Notes under the pieces: model-generated
What the model was told of the DNA's origin: nothing
Seen by the model: the letters and a program-made list of their open reading frames with translations, nothing else
Databases searched by the model: none
Shown: positions 8,398 through 15,852 of the stretch, one piece after another
How positions within the stretch are numbered: position 1 is the first letter of the stretch
Layout: the number at the start of each line of letters is the position of its first letter
NCBI RefSeq assembly: GCF_023973165.1
Contig: NZ_CP099547.1
Location: forward strand, 806,001 to 870,000
Origin: Arcanobacterium pinnipediorum
Lineage (GTDB): Bacteria; Actinomycetota; Actinomycetes; Actinomycetales; Actinomycetaceae
Reading direction: 5' to 3'
DNA: 64,000 nt
Program-made: the position numbers and the translations under genes

Positions 8398-8481
8398 ATG
8401 GAGAAAATAGCGGAATCCATGAAGAAGACTGCGGAATCCATGAAGAAGACTGCGGAGTTCATGAAGGAGCAAGAGAGCTAG
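8398..8481 (+). CDS. Possible microORF with seven-residue repeats (27 aa)
   Basis: ATG at 8398, with ggag three bases upstream, opens a 27-codon frame: MEKI, then AESMKKT twice, then AEFMKEQ, then ES and stop. The repeat is encoded by three 21-bp units (8410-8472), the first two identical. The seven-residue period with Ala and Met on one face and Lys/Glu on the other would make an amphipathic helix. The ribosome site is short-spaced, no promoter is evident, and other non-coding tandem repeats surround it, so it may be a fortuitous frame. Confidence 0.3.
   Translation: MEKIAESMKKTAESMKKTAEFMKEQES
8410..8472. repeat. Three 21-bp tandem repeats
   Basis: Unit gcggaatccatgaagaagac plus t. Units 1 and 2 are identical; unit 3 is changed at several positions. 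Confidence 0.9.
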
Positions 8482-8486
8482 TATGG

Positions 8487-8614
8487 AATTTGGAAGGATT
8501 GCTTGGCAGTTGAACTGAGATTCGGAAGGATTGCTTGGCAGTTGAACTGAGATTCGGAAGGATTGCTTGGCAGTTGAACCAAGATTCGGAAGGATTGGTT
8601 GGTAGTAAAGCTGA
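8487..8614. repeat. Four 32-bp tandem repeats
   Basis: Unit starting gattcggaaggattgcttgg and ending cagttgaactga. The conserved ggaaggatt recurs at 8492, 8524, 8556 and 8588, exactly 32 bp apart. Units 1-3 are nearly identical and unit 4 is diverged. Copies abut without spacers, so this is not a CRISPR array. Confidence 0.93.
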
Positions 8615-8797
8615 GCTAATATAGAAAGCGGCTAAAAATATGTTGTCGCCCACGCACTCATGCTTTCCATACACTCACGTTTATCAATGAACTGGGTTAA
8701 AACGCATCTTTTAGCGTATCCATGCCACCATAACGCATTGGAGATTTGAGTAATACACGCGATGGTGAAACCAAAATACGCATATTTCAAAATTTAC

Positions 8798-8888
8798 TTG
8801 ACGAGAAATGTTTATGGTAGGATACGAAGAGGTGGAAGTAGAGTCAGATTTTTGATCCCACGTCATTCTTGATTCTACTTCCACCGCT
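8798..8888 (+). other. Possible promoter plus hairpin (candidate small RNA)
   Basis: TTGACG at 8798-8803 lies 17 bp before GATACG (8821-8826). A 12-bp perfect stem follows, ggtggaagtaga at 8831-8842 with tctacttccacc at 8874-8885, enclosing 31 nt. It is followed by gcttttat. The -10 match is weak; a small RNA or a transposon-end remnant are both possible. Confidence 0.3.
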
Positions 8889-8901
8889 TTTATTCGCCAC
8901 T

Positions 8902-8920
8902 CCTTGCTAAAATGCGAAGC
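8902..8920. mobile_element. Solo ISL3-like terminal repeat
   Basis: ccttgctaaaatgcgaagc differs by only a few bases from the inverted repeat of the element at 4453-6083 (ccccgctaaaacgcgaag). No transposase or second end is nearby, so it looks like a relic. Confidence 0.45.
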
Positions 8921-8940
8921 ATCAATAATCTGAATAACTT

Positions 8941-9025
8941 GAGCAATTCCCGACTATAAAGTCTGGCAGATAATCTCAATAATGCGAGCAATTCCCGACT
9001 ATAAAGTCCGGCAGATAATCTCAAT
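8941..9025. repeat. 40-bp direct repeat, two copies
   Basis: gagcaattcccgactataaa and the following 20 bases occur at 8941-8980 and 8986-9025, differing at one base. Five bases separate the copies. Confidence 0.92.
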
Positions 9026-9067
9026 GGTGAATGTGGAGTGAAAAGTTGAGCTATGGAATTGCCTTGG

Positions 9068-9185
9068 CCCTAAGCCCAGACCTCCGTAGGTAAGACCCAA
9101 ACCACAGCGAGTAAGACCAAAACCACAGTGGCTAAGCCCAAAACCTGCAACCCCTAGCCCAAACTGCAGTCTCAACCCAAAACCT
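9068..9185. repeat. Degenerate short tandem repeats
   Basis: Loose copies of a unit like taagaccaaaaccacag(c/t)g run up to the stop codon of the phosphatidyltransferase gene. Confidence 0.6.
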
Positions 9186-9946
9186 CAGCGGCTACGATTT
9201 TGCGCCTCTGCAAGAGCCTCTGGATCTGGCCGATCGCGCCAGGTGCGGATAGCGCCAACAACTAGTAGCCACAGGCCAGAGATCCACCATGGAATGGTTA
9301 GGGCGAGTGGAGCAGCTGGGTAAAAACCCACCCAGATCGCTGTAGAAGCCACCCAGATAACAGCAGCGAGAGCATTTAGCATACGTAGATGCTTGACGCG
9401 GAATGGATGGATCCATTTCCACGGAATCAGAGCCAGAATTGAAAACGTCAAAACAACGATCCAATTAAAGATCATGTTGGTTCCAAATAGCCATAAAATG
9501 ATGCTCACGACGTTCCACGCGGCAGGGAAACCTACGAAGTACCAATCAGTAGACTTCATTCGCGTATTTGCGTAGCAGAACATAGAAGACATGGCAGCCA
9601 AAGCTGCAGCAATAATACCGAAGGTTTCGCCGCCAAATGGTAGAACTTGGGACATGAAGATGACCGGAATCAAGGTCCAGCTCATATAGTCAACGATATT
9701 ATCCATCATGACACCGGAGAACCACGGAATAACTTCAGTGATCTTCACTTTTCGTGCCATTGGCCCGTCTGCTGCATCGACGACGAGTGCGATACCAAGC
9801 CACAGCCACATCATTTTATACTCGCCCAGCATCAAGGCACGCGTTGCAAGGATTACCCAAATAACCCCGGTCATCGTAAAGGCATGGACTGCCCAGGCCA
9901 TCACATAACGTGAGATCGGATATGGACGTTGCACGGTTTCTTTCAC
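9185..9946 (-). CDS. CDP-alcohol phosphatidyltransferase, phosphatidylcholine synthase-like
   Basis: An integral membrane enzyme of about 253 residues that transfers a phosphatidyl group from CDP-diacylglycerol to an alcohol. The family signature is present as DAADGPMAR, then GVMMDNIVD (D..DG..AR........G...D...D). The spacing and the KITEVIPWFSG stretch resemble bacterial phosphatidylcholine synthase more than PgsA, so choline is a possible acceptor; the substrate is not proven. At least six hydrophobic segments follow. I chose the GTG at 9946 because ggag lies five bases upstream; an in-frame start at 10003 would add 19 polar residues. The stop runs into degenerate tandem repeats. Confidence 0.82.
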   Translation of the reverse strand: MKETVQRPYPISRYVMAWAVHAFTMTGVIWVILATRALMLGEYKMMWLWLGIALVVDAADGPMARKVKITEVIPWFSGVMMDNIVDYMSWTLIPVIFMSQVLPFGGETFGIIAAALAAMSSMFCYANTRMKSTDWYFVGFPAAWNVVSIILWLFGTNMIFNWIVVLTFSILALIPWKWIHPFRVKHLRMLNALAAVIWVASTAIWVGFYPAAPLALTIPWWISGLWLLVVGAIRTWRDRPDPEALAEAQNRSR

Positions 9947-10120
9947 TTTTTCTCCGTTGGTTAGTCGACGGTCACCATGTGTTATCCTACCTGAATACTG
10001 CACGTAAACAGGTTAATTTTTACGATTTTATTCTAATACGTCCGAAAAATTGTCCGGACAAATATGTCATTGTTCGCGATCGGGTCCTAATAACCGTGTG
10101 AGAAACGGTGATTCGACTGG

Positions 10121-10126
10121 TAATGT
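10121..10126 (+). promoter_or_regulatory. Leaderless -10 box for the 10134 gene
   Basis: TAATGT lies seven bases before the ATG at 10134, which has no ribosome site. Confidence 0.5.
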
Positions 10127-10133
10127 CGCCACT

Positions 10134-11078
10134 ATGAGTGTACAACGTCCCACCTTGGTAATTGCTGGAGCTACCGGTTTTATTGGCTCGATGATCGTCA
10201 AAGCCGCCATCCATGTGGGGTATGACGTGATTCGCTTGGTACGCTCATATCCGCAAGAGCGCCCACAACATTGCACGGATGTGTTGTGGGAACCAAGGCA
10301 GGGCAAGCTCGATGAATCAGTTTTAGCTCAAAGCGCTGCAGTGGTGTGTTTGAATGGCGCTCCATTGATCGGCAAAATTTGGACTGAACACTACAAAGAG
10401 GTCTTACGCGATTCGCGGATCGATTCGGTGCGCACAATCGTTACAGCGATCGGCAGGTTGAGCCACGGTCAGCGTCCGCGGTGTTTCATTTCTGGCAGTG
10501 CGATTGGCTATTACGGCCCATTTTCGGATGACGAAATACTGACCGAAGCCGACGGGCCAGGTTCTGGTTTTCTTGCGCAACTTTGTCAGGAGTGGGAGCG
10601 CGAAGCATATAGGTGTGAAGAAGATTTTGGTGTGCGAACTATTGCGTTGCGGACGAGTTTAGTGATGGACGACGACGGCGGGCTCCTCGGAGCGCTTAGT
10701 AACTTATATCGGCTCGGTTTGGGTGCCCAACTTTCAGATGGGAATATGTGGATGTCGACGATTTCACTGATTGATTATGCGCGCGCTGTGTTGTTTCTTG
10801 TGAGTAAAGCGAACATTCACGGGCCGGTTAATATGGCGTGCCCGGATCCTGTGCGCAATCGGCAATGGCACAAGTTACTTGCTCAGCATCTTCATCGCCC
10901 AAGTTTTTTGCGTGCTCCACTTAGGCCCTTAGCAAAGCTCTTCCCATATGCCATTGGAGAAACTGTGATGGCTTCGCAGCGGGTATATCCCCAAGTGTTA
11001 CTCGACGCCGGTTTTAGTTTCACGGCGGAAACTGTGCCTGAAATTTTTGCTCAGGTTTTGCCTCAAGCGCACAACTAG
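10134..11078 (+). CDS. TIGR01777-type NAD(P)-binding epimerase
   Basis: A 314-residue short-chain dehydrogenase/epimerase-like protein of the family also called YfcH or SulA-like. The Rossmann motif GATGFIG is at residues 10-16. CLNGAPLIGKIWTEHYK and ISGSAIGYYG are family hallmarks, and the DUF1731-like C-terminus includes LLDAGF. The biochemical substrate of this family is unknown. An in-frame upstream start at 10050 (TTG) exists but the ATG at 10134 fits the -10 box and the conserved N-terminus. It is transcribed alone, divergently from the phosphatidyltransferase gene. Confidence 0.88.
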   Translation: MSVQRPTLVIAGATGFIGSMIVKAAIHVGYDVIRLVRSYPQERPQHCTDVLWEPRQGKLDESVLAQSAAVVCLNGAPLIGKIWTEHYKEVLRDSRIDSVRTIVTAIGRLSHGQRPRCFISGSAIGYYGPFSDDEILTEADGPGSGFLAQLCQEWEREAYRCEEDFGVRTIALRTSLVMDDDGGLLGALSNLYRLGLGAQLSDGNMWMSTISLIDYARAVLFLVSKANIHGPVNMACPDPVRNRQWHKLLAQHLHRPSFLRAPLRPLAKLFPYAIGETVMASQRVYPQVLLDAGFSFTAETVPEIFAQVLPQAHN

Positions 11079-11181
11079 GGCATATCGATAGCATGTTAGG
11101 TGCTGTGTATGGCATAGTGTAAGTAGCTAGTGATCTCACTATAGGTGTTACGGGGAATTTCACCTACATGAGGAGGTCACG

Positions 11182-11688
11182 GTGAAGAAAAAATACACTA
11201 CTCGTGGTGTCATATTTATCCACTCAGTTACACCGGCTGTTCAACCACATGTTGAATGGGCGGTTGGAAGCGTGCTTGGATACCCGGTTCATTTTGAATG
11301 GACCGCCCAGCCTGCTGTCCCGTCGATGAATCGCGGTGAAGTTCTGTGGACTGGCGAAGTTGGGATGGGCGCTGCGATGGCTTCCGCACTTGGCGGTTGG
11401 GAACATTTAAGATTTGAAATTACCGAAGAAGCTTCGCCCATTTCCGACGGCGGACGCTGGTCGTGCACTCCTGGTTTAGGTATTTTCTACGCTCAAACCG
11501 ACCTGTTGGGCAACGTCGTCGTCCCTGAAAATCGGGTGCGTGCTGCACTTGAACAAGCAGGTGACGATCCGGTGGAAATGAAACGAATGCTCGATATCGC
11601 CTTGGGTAGTGCCTGGGACGAAGAACTCGAAGTATTTCGTTACGCTGGAGCTGGGGCACCGGTCCGTTGGCTCCATCGGGTAGGCTGA
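11182..11688 (+). CDS. DUF3145 family protein
   Basis: A 168-residue soluble protein restricted, as far as I know, to actinobacteria. Hallmarks are TRGVIFIHSVTPAVQPHVEW at the N-terminus, GEVGMGAAMASALGGW in the middle and the C-terminal EELEVFRYAG.GAPVRWLHRVG. The function is unknown. The GTG start is preceded by aggaggtcac, an excellent ribosome site. It stands alone, convergent with the acyl-carrier-like gene at 11720-12049. Confidence 0.9.
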   Translation: MKKKYTTRGVIFIHSVTPAVQPHVEWAVGSVLGYPVHFEWTAQPAVPSMNRGEVLWTGEVGMGAAMASALGGWEHLRFEITEEASPISDGGRWSCTPGLGIFYAQTDLLGNVVVPENRVRAALEQAGDDPVEMKRMLDIALGSAWDEELEVFRYAGAGAPVRWLHRVG

Positions 11689-11719
11689 TCGGAAGTTTCA
11701 CTCTCTGACTCAGCAGCGC

Positions 11720-12049
11720 CTAGCGCTGATTAAAGAGCGAAGCAAGGTCAGCTGCCGCTGAGGCAATATCGCGCGTCTCCTCCTTCGGTGCGTGATGTGG
11801 TTCGTCAGCGATGAGGTCGATAAGATCTGCAACTGTGGAAATCTTAGGTATGTGGGCGTCCTTGATATGTTTCTTTGCTAGCATCTCCACGTTTGTGATC
11901 AGCGCCCACACGCTCACTTCATCGAGGCTTAAATCGGTGCGTAGCGAAGCAGAAGCTATGATCTCCTCATCGGGGATTTCAGGGGCAATATCGTGTAACG
12001 CAACCCGGATTTGAGCCAGTGCTAGATCTTGAGGTTTGACATCATCCAT
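11720..12049 (-). CDS. Acyl carrier protein-like, lacks the attachment serine
   Basis: A 109-residue protein whose first 85 residues fit the four-helix acyl carrier fold: ALAQIRVALHDIAPEIPDEEI, TDLSLDEVSVWALITNVE, then STVADLIDLI. In true carriers the second helix starts DS(L/M), the Ser holding phosphopantetheine. Here the aligned position reads DEV, so it probably cannot be charged. A 25-residue acidic/Ala tail follows. It may be a structural or regulatory relative rather than a fatty-acid carrier. The ATG is preceded by gggag. It diverges from the gene at 12103 across a 53-bp gap. Confidence 0.65.
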   Translation of the reverse strand: MDDVKPQDLALAQIRVALHDIAPEIPDEEIIASASLRTDLSLDEVSVWALITNVEMLAKKHIKDAHIPKISTVADLIDLIADEPHHAPKEETRDIASAAADLASLFNQR

Positions 12050-12067
12050 TTTTACTCCCGAAAAACA

Positions 12068-12096
12068 TTAACTATCTACCGTAAATACTATAGGCT
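12068..12096 (+). promoter_or_regulatory. Leaderless promoter for the 12103 gene
   Basis: TTAACT at 12068-12073 and TAGGCT at 12091-12096 are 17 bp apart. The ATG follows after six bases with no ribosome site. Confidence 0.6.
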
Positions 12097-12102
12097 GTAG
12101 CT

Positions 12103-12708
12103 ATGGCTTTTATAGATCTCATTCAGCAACTCGCCGATGAATCCTCTCCGCTCGTTGATCGAGCCGGAGAACTTCGAATTGCCCTGGCTGCCGATCCTAA
12201 CGATCGGGCAGCTTTCGAAGAACTCATCTCAATTATTTGGGCTCTCGGGCAGTCGCGTCCCACTGTAGATCCGCTTACTGCCGATGAAGATGAACCACAT
12301 ACATCGCCAATTAAACTTATTTTATGGGCACTATCTGAAGACTTAGCCTCAGATTCACGCGCATGGTATCCATTGATTCAGCTTGCGCGCCTTTCCCTCG
12401 ACGACGATCTAGAAGCAGCCGTACATCAAATTGAAGTTGCTGCCGGCAGAGAAGAGACCGGTTTGGCGCTAGAGCAGGGGATTTCCTTACTCCTCGACGC
12501 TGGTTATCCAGATACCGCTATGCAGATCGGAATGGGACGATGGAATTCCCAAGAACATATTGCAGGTGTTGGAATCGCGTTGACTAAAGCCGCGATTGCC
12601 AGTGGTAAACTCAGTGACGCACAACGCTTTGTAAGCTATCTCGAGGAGCGCTTTGCTCACGACCATGATGTTATGGACCTCAAAGAAGAACTTGCTCAGC
12701 TGATCTAG
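12103..12708 (+). CDS. Helical repeat (TPR-like) protein of unknown function
   Basis: A 201-residue acidic soluble protein built almost wholly of helices. Pairs such as AAFEELISIIWALG, WYPLIQLARLSLDDDLEAAV and GVGIALTKAAIASGKLSDA resemble tetratricopeptide hairpins. No signal, membrane segment or catalytic motif is present. The promoter is predicted to be leaderless. It is followed 24 bp later by the YciO/Sua5-type gene and is probably co-transcribed with it and with the HAD gene. Scaffold function is a guess from the fold only. Confidence 0.65.
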   Translation: MAFIDLIQQLADESSPLVDRAGELRIALAADPNDRAAFEELISIIWALGQSRPTVDPLTADEDEPHTSPIKLILWALSEDLASDSRAWYPLIQLARLSLDDDLEAAVHQIEVAAGREETGLALEQGISLLLDAGYPDTAMQIGMGRWNSQEHIAGVGIALTKAAIASGKLSDAQRFVSYLEERFAHDHDVMDLKEELAQLI

Positions 12709-12732
12709 TAGTCGAAAGAAGGCGTATGTTAG

Positions 12733-13353
12733 ATGGCATGGTATGTTGATATCCATCCCCAAGATCCACAACAACGACTCATTGACAAAGTAGTTGATCG
12801 ATTGCGTCGAGGCGAAGTTATTGCGCTGCCAACCGATTCTGGTTATGCGATCGCCTGCACGATGGCTAATAAAGATGGACTAGAGCGTATCCGGCGTATT
12901 CGCCAGGTGGGCGATAAACATCATTTCACCTTGTTGTGCCATGACTTTGCGCAACTAGGCCAGCTTGTTATCGTTGATAATTCAGTTTTCCGATTAGTCA
13001 AGTCATTAACGCCAGGTCCCTACACGTTCATTCTCAAAGGCACCAAAGAAGTTCCGCGAATGACGCTCAATCCTAAGAAAGCAACAGTAGGGGTGCGCAT
13101 TCCAGATCACACAATCACTCAGGCTATCGTATCGTCCTTAGGCCAACCCTTGCTTTCTTCTACTCTTATCTTGCCCGGTGAAGAAGAACCAATGAATCAA
13201 GGCTGGGAGATTGCTGATATTCTTGGTAATGCCATCGACGTCGTGATAGAAGGTCCAGTAGGAGAAGCTGGCCCAACAACCGTTATCGATATGAGTGACG
13301 GCGGAATGACGATTGCTCGGCAAGGTGCCGGCGACACATCCATGTTCAACTAA
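12733..13353 (+). CDS. Sua5/YciO/YrdC family protein
   Basis: A 206-residue YrdC-fold protein. IALPTDSGYAIACTM is the substrate-binding loop, and LTPGPYTFILKG, VGVRIPDH and GPTTVIDM follow in the family order. Sua5/TsaC members make threonylcarbamoyl-AMP for the t6A modification of tRNA. The short form and the KHHFTLLCHDFAQLG stretch are closer to the YciO branch, whose exact role is less clear, so I do not assign tsaC. It lies between the TPR-like gene and a HAD phosphatase in one direction. Confidence 0.85.
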   Translation: MAWYVDIHPQDPQQRLIDKVVDRLRRGEVIALPTDSGYAIACTMANKDGLERIRRIRQVGDKHHFTLLCHDFAQLGQLVIVDNSVFRLVKSLTPGPYTFILKGTKEVPRMTLNPKKATVGVRIPDHTITQAIVSSLGQPLLSSTLILPGEEEPMNQGWEIADILGNAIDVVIEGPVGEAGPTTVIDMSDGGMTIARQGAGDTSMFN

Positions 13354-13370
13354 AGAAAGAACAGACACTT

Positions 13371-14084
13371 ATGGCAGGTGCTCTTCGAGCAGTTTTATTC
13401 GATGTTGATGGTACACTGACTGACTCTGCTGACTTGATTAAAAAGACAATTGCAGGAGTGATGCGCCGTAACACTGGCGGTGATTGGCCCGATCACGCCT
13501 TCTCGCGCTATGTGGGGCCGCCTCTGGAAGACACATTCGCTGACCTAGGTGTCCCACCCGAAAAAATCGATGACTATATCGATGATTATCGCCAGCACTA
13601 TCATGCGATCATGGAAACTACTGCGCTCTTCGCCGGCATACCGAAACTGTTATCGGATGTGAAAGCCCACGGTCTGGCCACTGTCACAGCGACCACCAAA
13701 GGAGAAGAATCCGCGCGCGAAATTTTGTCGATAACCGGCATCGATCACTTTTTCGATGCTATCGCGGGATCAGAGACCGCAACCGGGCGCACACATAAAC
13801 ATCAGGTAGTTGACCGTGCCTTAACTTTACTTGAACAAGCACAGCTTCTTGACGCCGGTAACCGATACCCGGTGATGCCCCTCGGTACCCGGTGGGATGA
13901 GCGCCAAACGCGTACTGACGTGGTGATGGTAGGGGATCGTGATTTCGACACTGATGGTGCTGCTGTTCACGGAATTCGTACGATTCTTGTGGACTGGGGC
14001 GAAGGCTCAGCACAAGAACACGCCAACGCCTGGCGTCATGTACACACGATTGAGGAGCTTACTAGTCTTCTTGTGAGCCTGTAA
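13371..14084 (+). CDS. HAD family hydrolase, phosphoglycolate phosphatase-like
   Basis: A 237-residue haloacid-dehalogenase phosphatase. Motif I is DVDGTLTDS (nucleophile in the first Asp), motif II is the threonine in TVTATTKG, and motif IV is VMVGDRDFD, where the second Asp pair binds Mg2+. The helical cap between residues 20 and 85 is that of the Gph/PpaX subgroup. The exact substrate is unknown. It follows the YciO-type gene by 17 bp. Its last 23 bp overlap the 3' end of the convergent ABC exporter gene. Confidence 0.82.
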   Translation: MAGALRAVLFDVDGTLTDSADLIKKTIAGVMRRNTGGDWPDHAFSRYVGPPLEDTFADLGVPPEKIDDYIDDYRQHYHAIMETTALFAGIPKLLSDVKAHGLATVTATTKGEESAREILSITGIDHFFDAIAGSETATGRTHKHQVVDRALTLLEQAQLLDAGNRYPVMPLGTRWDERQTRTDVVMVGDRDFDTDGAAVHGIRTILVDWGEGSAQEHANAWRHVHTIEELTSLLVSL

Positions 14085-15852
14085 ACTGCGCCTGGTAGAG
14101 ATCATAGTAGGCCCCACCAGCAGCCATCAGCTCGCTATGGTTGCCCTGTTCAACCACGTTACCATCAACCATCACCAGAATAAGATCTGCATCACGAATA
14201 GTAGAAAGACGATGAGCGATCACAAACGAGGTTCGTCCCGCACGCAACTCTCCCATAGCGCGCTGAACGAGCATTTCGGTACGTGTATCAACTGAGGAGG
14301 TAGCCTCATCGAGAATCAAAATATCGGGATCAGATAGGTAAGCGCGTGCGATGGTAATCAGCTGCTTTTCACCACTTGATAAATTTCCGTCCTCGTCATC
14401 GATATGGGTCAAATAGCCGTCAGGTAACTGACGAATCAAGTGATCTACGCCGGTAGCTTGTGCAGCGGCCACGACGTCATCGTGCTGAGCCCCTTGTGCA
14501 CCAAAGGCGATGTTTTCTTCAATCGTCCCATCGAAAAGCCAAGTATCTTGCAAAACCATACCCGTGCGCGAGCGTAACGAACGCCGCGAATAATCGCGAA
14601 TATCGACGTCGTCAATCCGAATCGAACCAGAGTCAATATCATAAAAACGCATGAGCAGATTAACTAAAGTGGTTTTTCCGGCACCAGTGGGACCAACGAT
14701 AGCAATCTGGCTGCCGCGCTCGATCGTAAGATTTAATCCCTTGATAACTGTTTTACCTGGCTCGTAGCCGAACTCAACATCACGGAAGATGATTGTGCCA
14801 TCACCGCTGAAAGGCTGGAGCTGATTATCGGAGTCGGCAGGAATATCTGGAGTGTCAAGGAAATCAAAAAGACGTTCACTCGATGCGGCAGAAGACTGTA
14901 ACATATTCGCCACTGAAGCAATCATAGCCACCGGATTATTTAACTGACGTGAATATTGAATGAATGCTTGGATCCCACCTATAGACAACGTGCCGTTGAG
15001 CACTTGGAATCCACCCACGACGGCGATCACAACAAAGGACAAGTTAGATACCAGTCCCATAATCGGTTGGGCGAGCATCGAGAGGAAGAAACCGCGAAAT
15101 CCTGCCCGGAAAAGTTTCTCGTTTGCCCGATCAAAGGACTCATTAATATCTGATTCCATGCCATAAGCAAGCACAACATCGTGACCGGTAAAAGTCTGCT
15201 CAACAATCGTCGAAACATCACCGGTTCGTTTCCACTGTTCACGAAACGCTGGTTTAGAACGCTTGAGGATTCGAGCCACCACAACCATGCCTATGGGCAC
15301 GACGAACAGTGACCACAGCGCTAAAGTCCATGACAGATAAAACATCATCGACAGCACGCCAATAACCATATAAATGGCATAGATAGTCTGCCCGAGAGTC
15401 TGCATTAGAGTTTGGACGATATTATCGATATCGTTTGTTACCCGGGAGAGTAAATCACCGCGAGCTTGACGGTCAACATAGGCCAGCGGAAGTCGATCAA
15501 TTTTTTCTTGCGCATCTCGGCGCAATCGTGAGCCAAGATTTTGCACGGCAATTCGTGCCAGCGCACCACCGGTAACATTAGCGACTGCATGCATAGCGTA
15601 TAGGCCAATAATAACCAACGCCAAATGAGCCAGGGCAGTGAAATTAACGCCATCGTGGGAAACACCATCGACAACGATATTGGTTGCATCTCCTAAAAGC
15701 TTCGGCGTCAAGAGCATCGCAAGTGTGCCCACGAGAGTAAGAATGACGACGCCGATAATCCGTAGCCGTTCCGGGCGAAATAGCTGAGCTAGACGTAACA
15801 ACGAGCCCTTCATATCGCGAGTGGTGTCATCTAACGAACCGCGCTGTGCCAT
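14062..15852 (-). CDS. ABC exporter, fused permease/ATPase, second subunit
   Basis: A 596-residue half-transporter with a six-helix ABC exporter membrane domain (about 35-330) and a C-terminal ATPase. The Walker A motif is GPTGAGKTT, the signature is LSSGEKQL, Walker B is ILILDEATSSVD, and the H-loop His is in VIAHRLSTI. The Walker B is followed by the catalytic Glu. The ATG overlaps the upstream subunit's stop (TAATG), and gaggagg lies seven bases before it. The two genes make a heterodimeric exporter, probably for drugs or lipids; the substrate cannot be read from sequence. Confidence 0.9.
   Translation of the reverse strand: MAQRGSLDDTTRDMKGSLLRLAQLFRPERLRIIGVVILTLVGTLAMLLTPKLLGDATNIVVDGVSHDGVNFTALAHLALVIIGLYAMHAVANVTGGALARIAVQNLGSRLRRDAQEKIDRLPLAYVDRQARGDLLSRVTNDIDNIVQTLMQTLGQTIYAIYMVIGVLSMMFYLSWTLALWSLFVVPIGMVVVARILKRSKPAFREQWKRTGDVSTIVEQTFTGHDVVLAYGMESDINESFDRANEKLFRAGFRGFFLSMLAQPIMGLVSNLSFVVIAVVGGFQVLNGTLSIGGIQAFIQYSRQLNNPVAMIASVANMLQSSAASSERLFDFLDTPDIPADSDNQLQPFSGDGTIIFRDVEFGYEPGKTVIKGLNLTIERGSQIAIVGPTGAGKTTLVNLLMRFYDIDSGSIRIDDVDIRDYSRRSLRSRTGMVLQDTWLFDGTIEENIAFGAQGAQHDDVVAAAQATGVDHLIRQLPDGYLTHIDDEDGNLSSGEKQLITIARAYLSDPDILILDEATSSVDTRTEMLVQRAMGELRAGRTSFVIAHRLSTIRDADLILVMVDGNVVEQGNHSELMAAGGAYYDLYQAQFTGSQED

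Larger units (their letters stand above)
7832..9184. other. Repeat-rich intergenic region
   Basis: About 1.35 kb holds no ordinary gene. In order it contains sequence related to the flank of the second IS1249-type element (about 7895-7960), a diverged intergenic repeat ending in the hairpin at 8210-8271, a microORF made of 21-bp repeats, four 32-bp tandem repeats, a hairpin with a possible promoter (8798-8888), a fragment like an ISL3 end (8902-8920), a 40-bp direct repeat, and a degenerate array of roughly 18-20 bp units (about 9068-9185). Confidence 0.7.

Noticed and set aside
8487..8614. 32-bp repeats as a CRISPR array
   Set aside because: Units abut directly with no spacers, and no cas genes are present.
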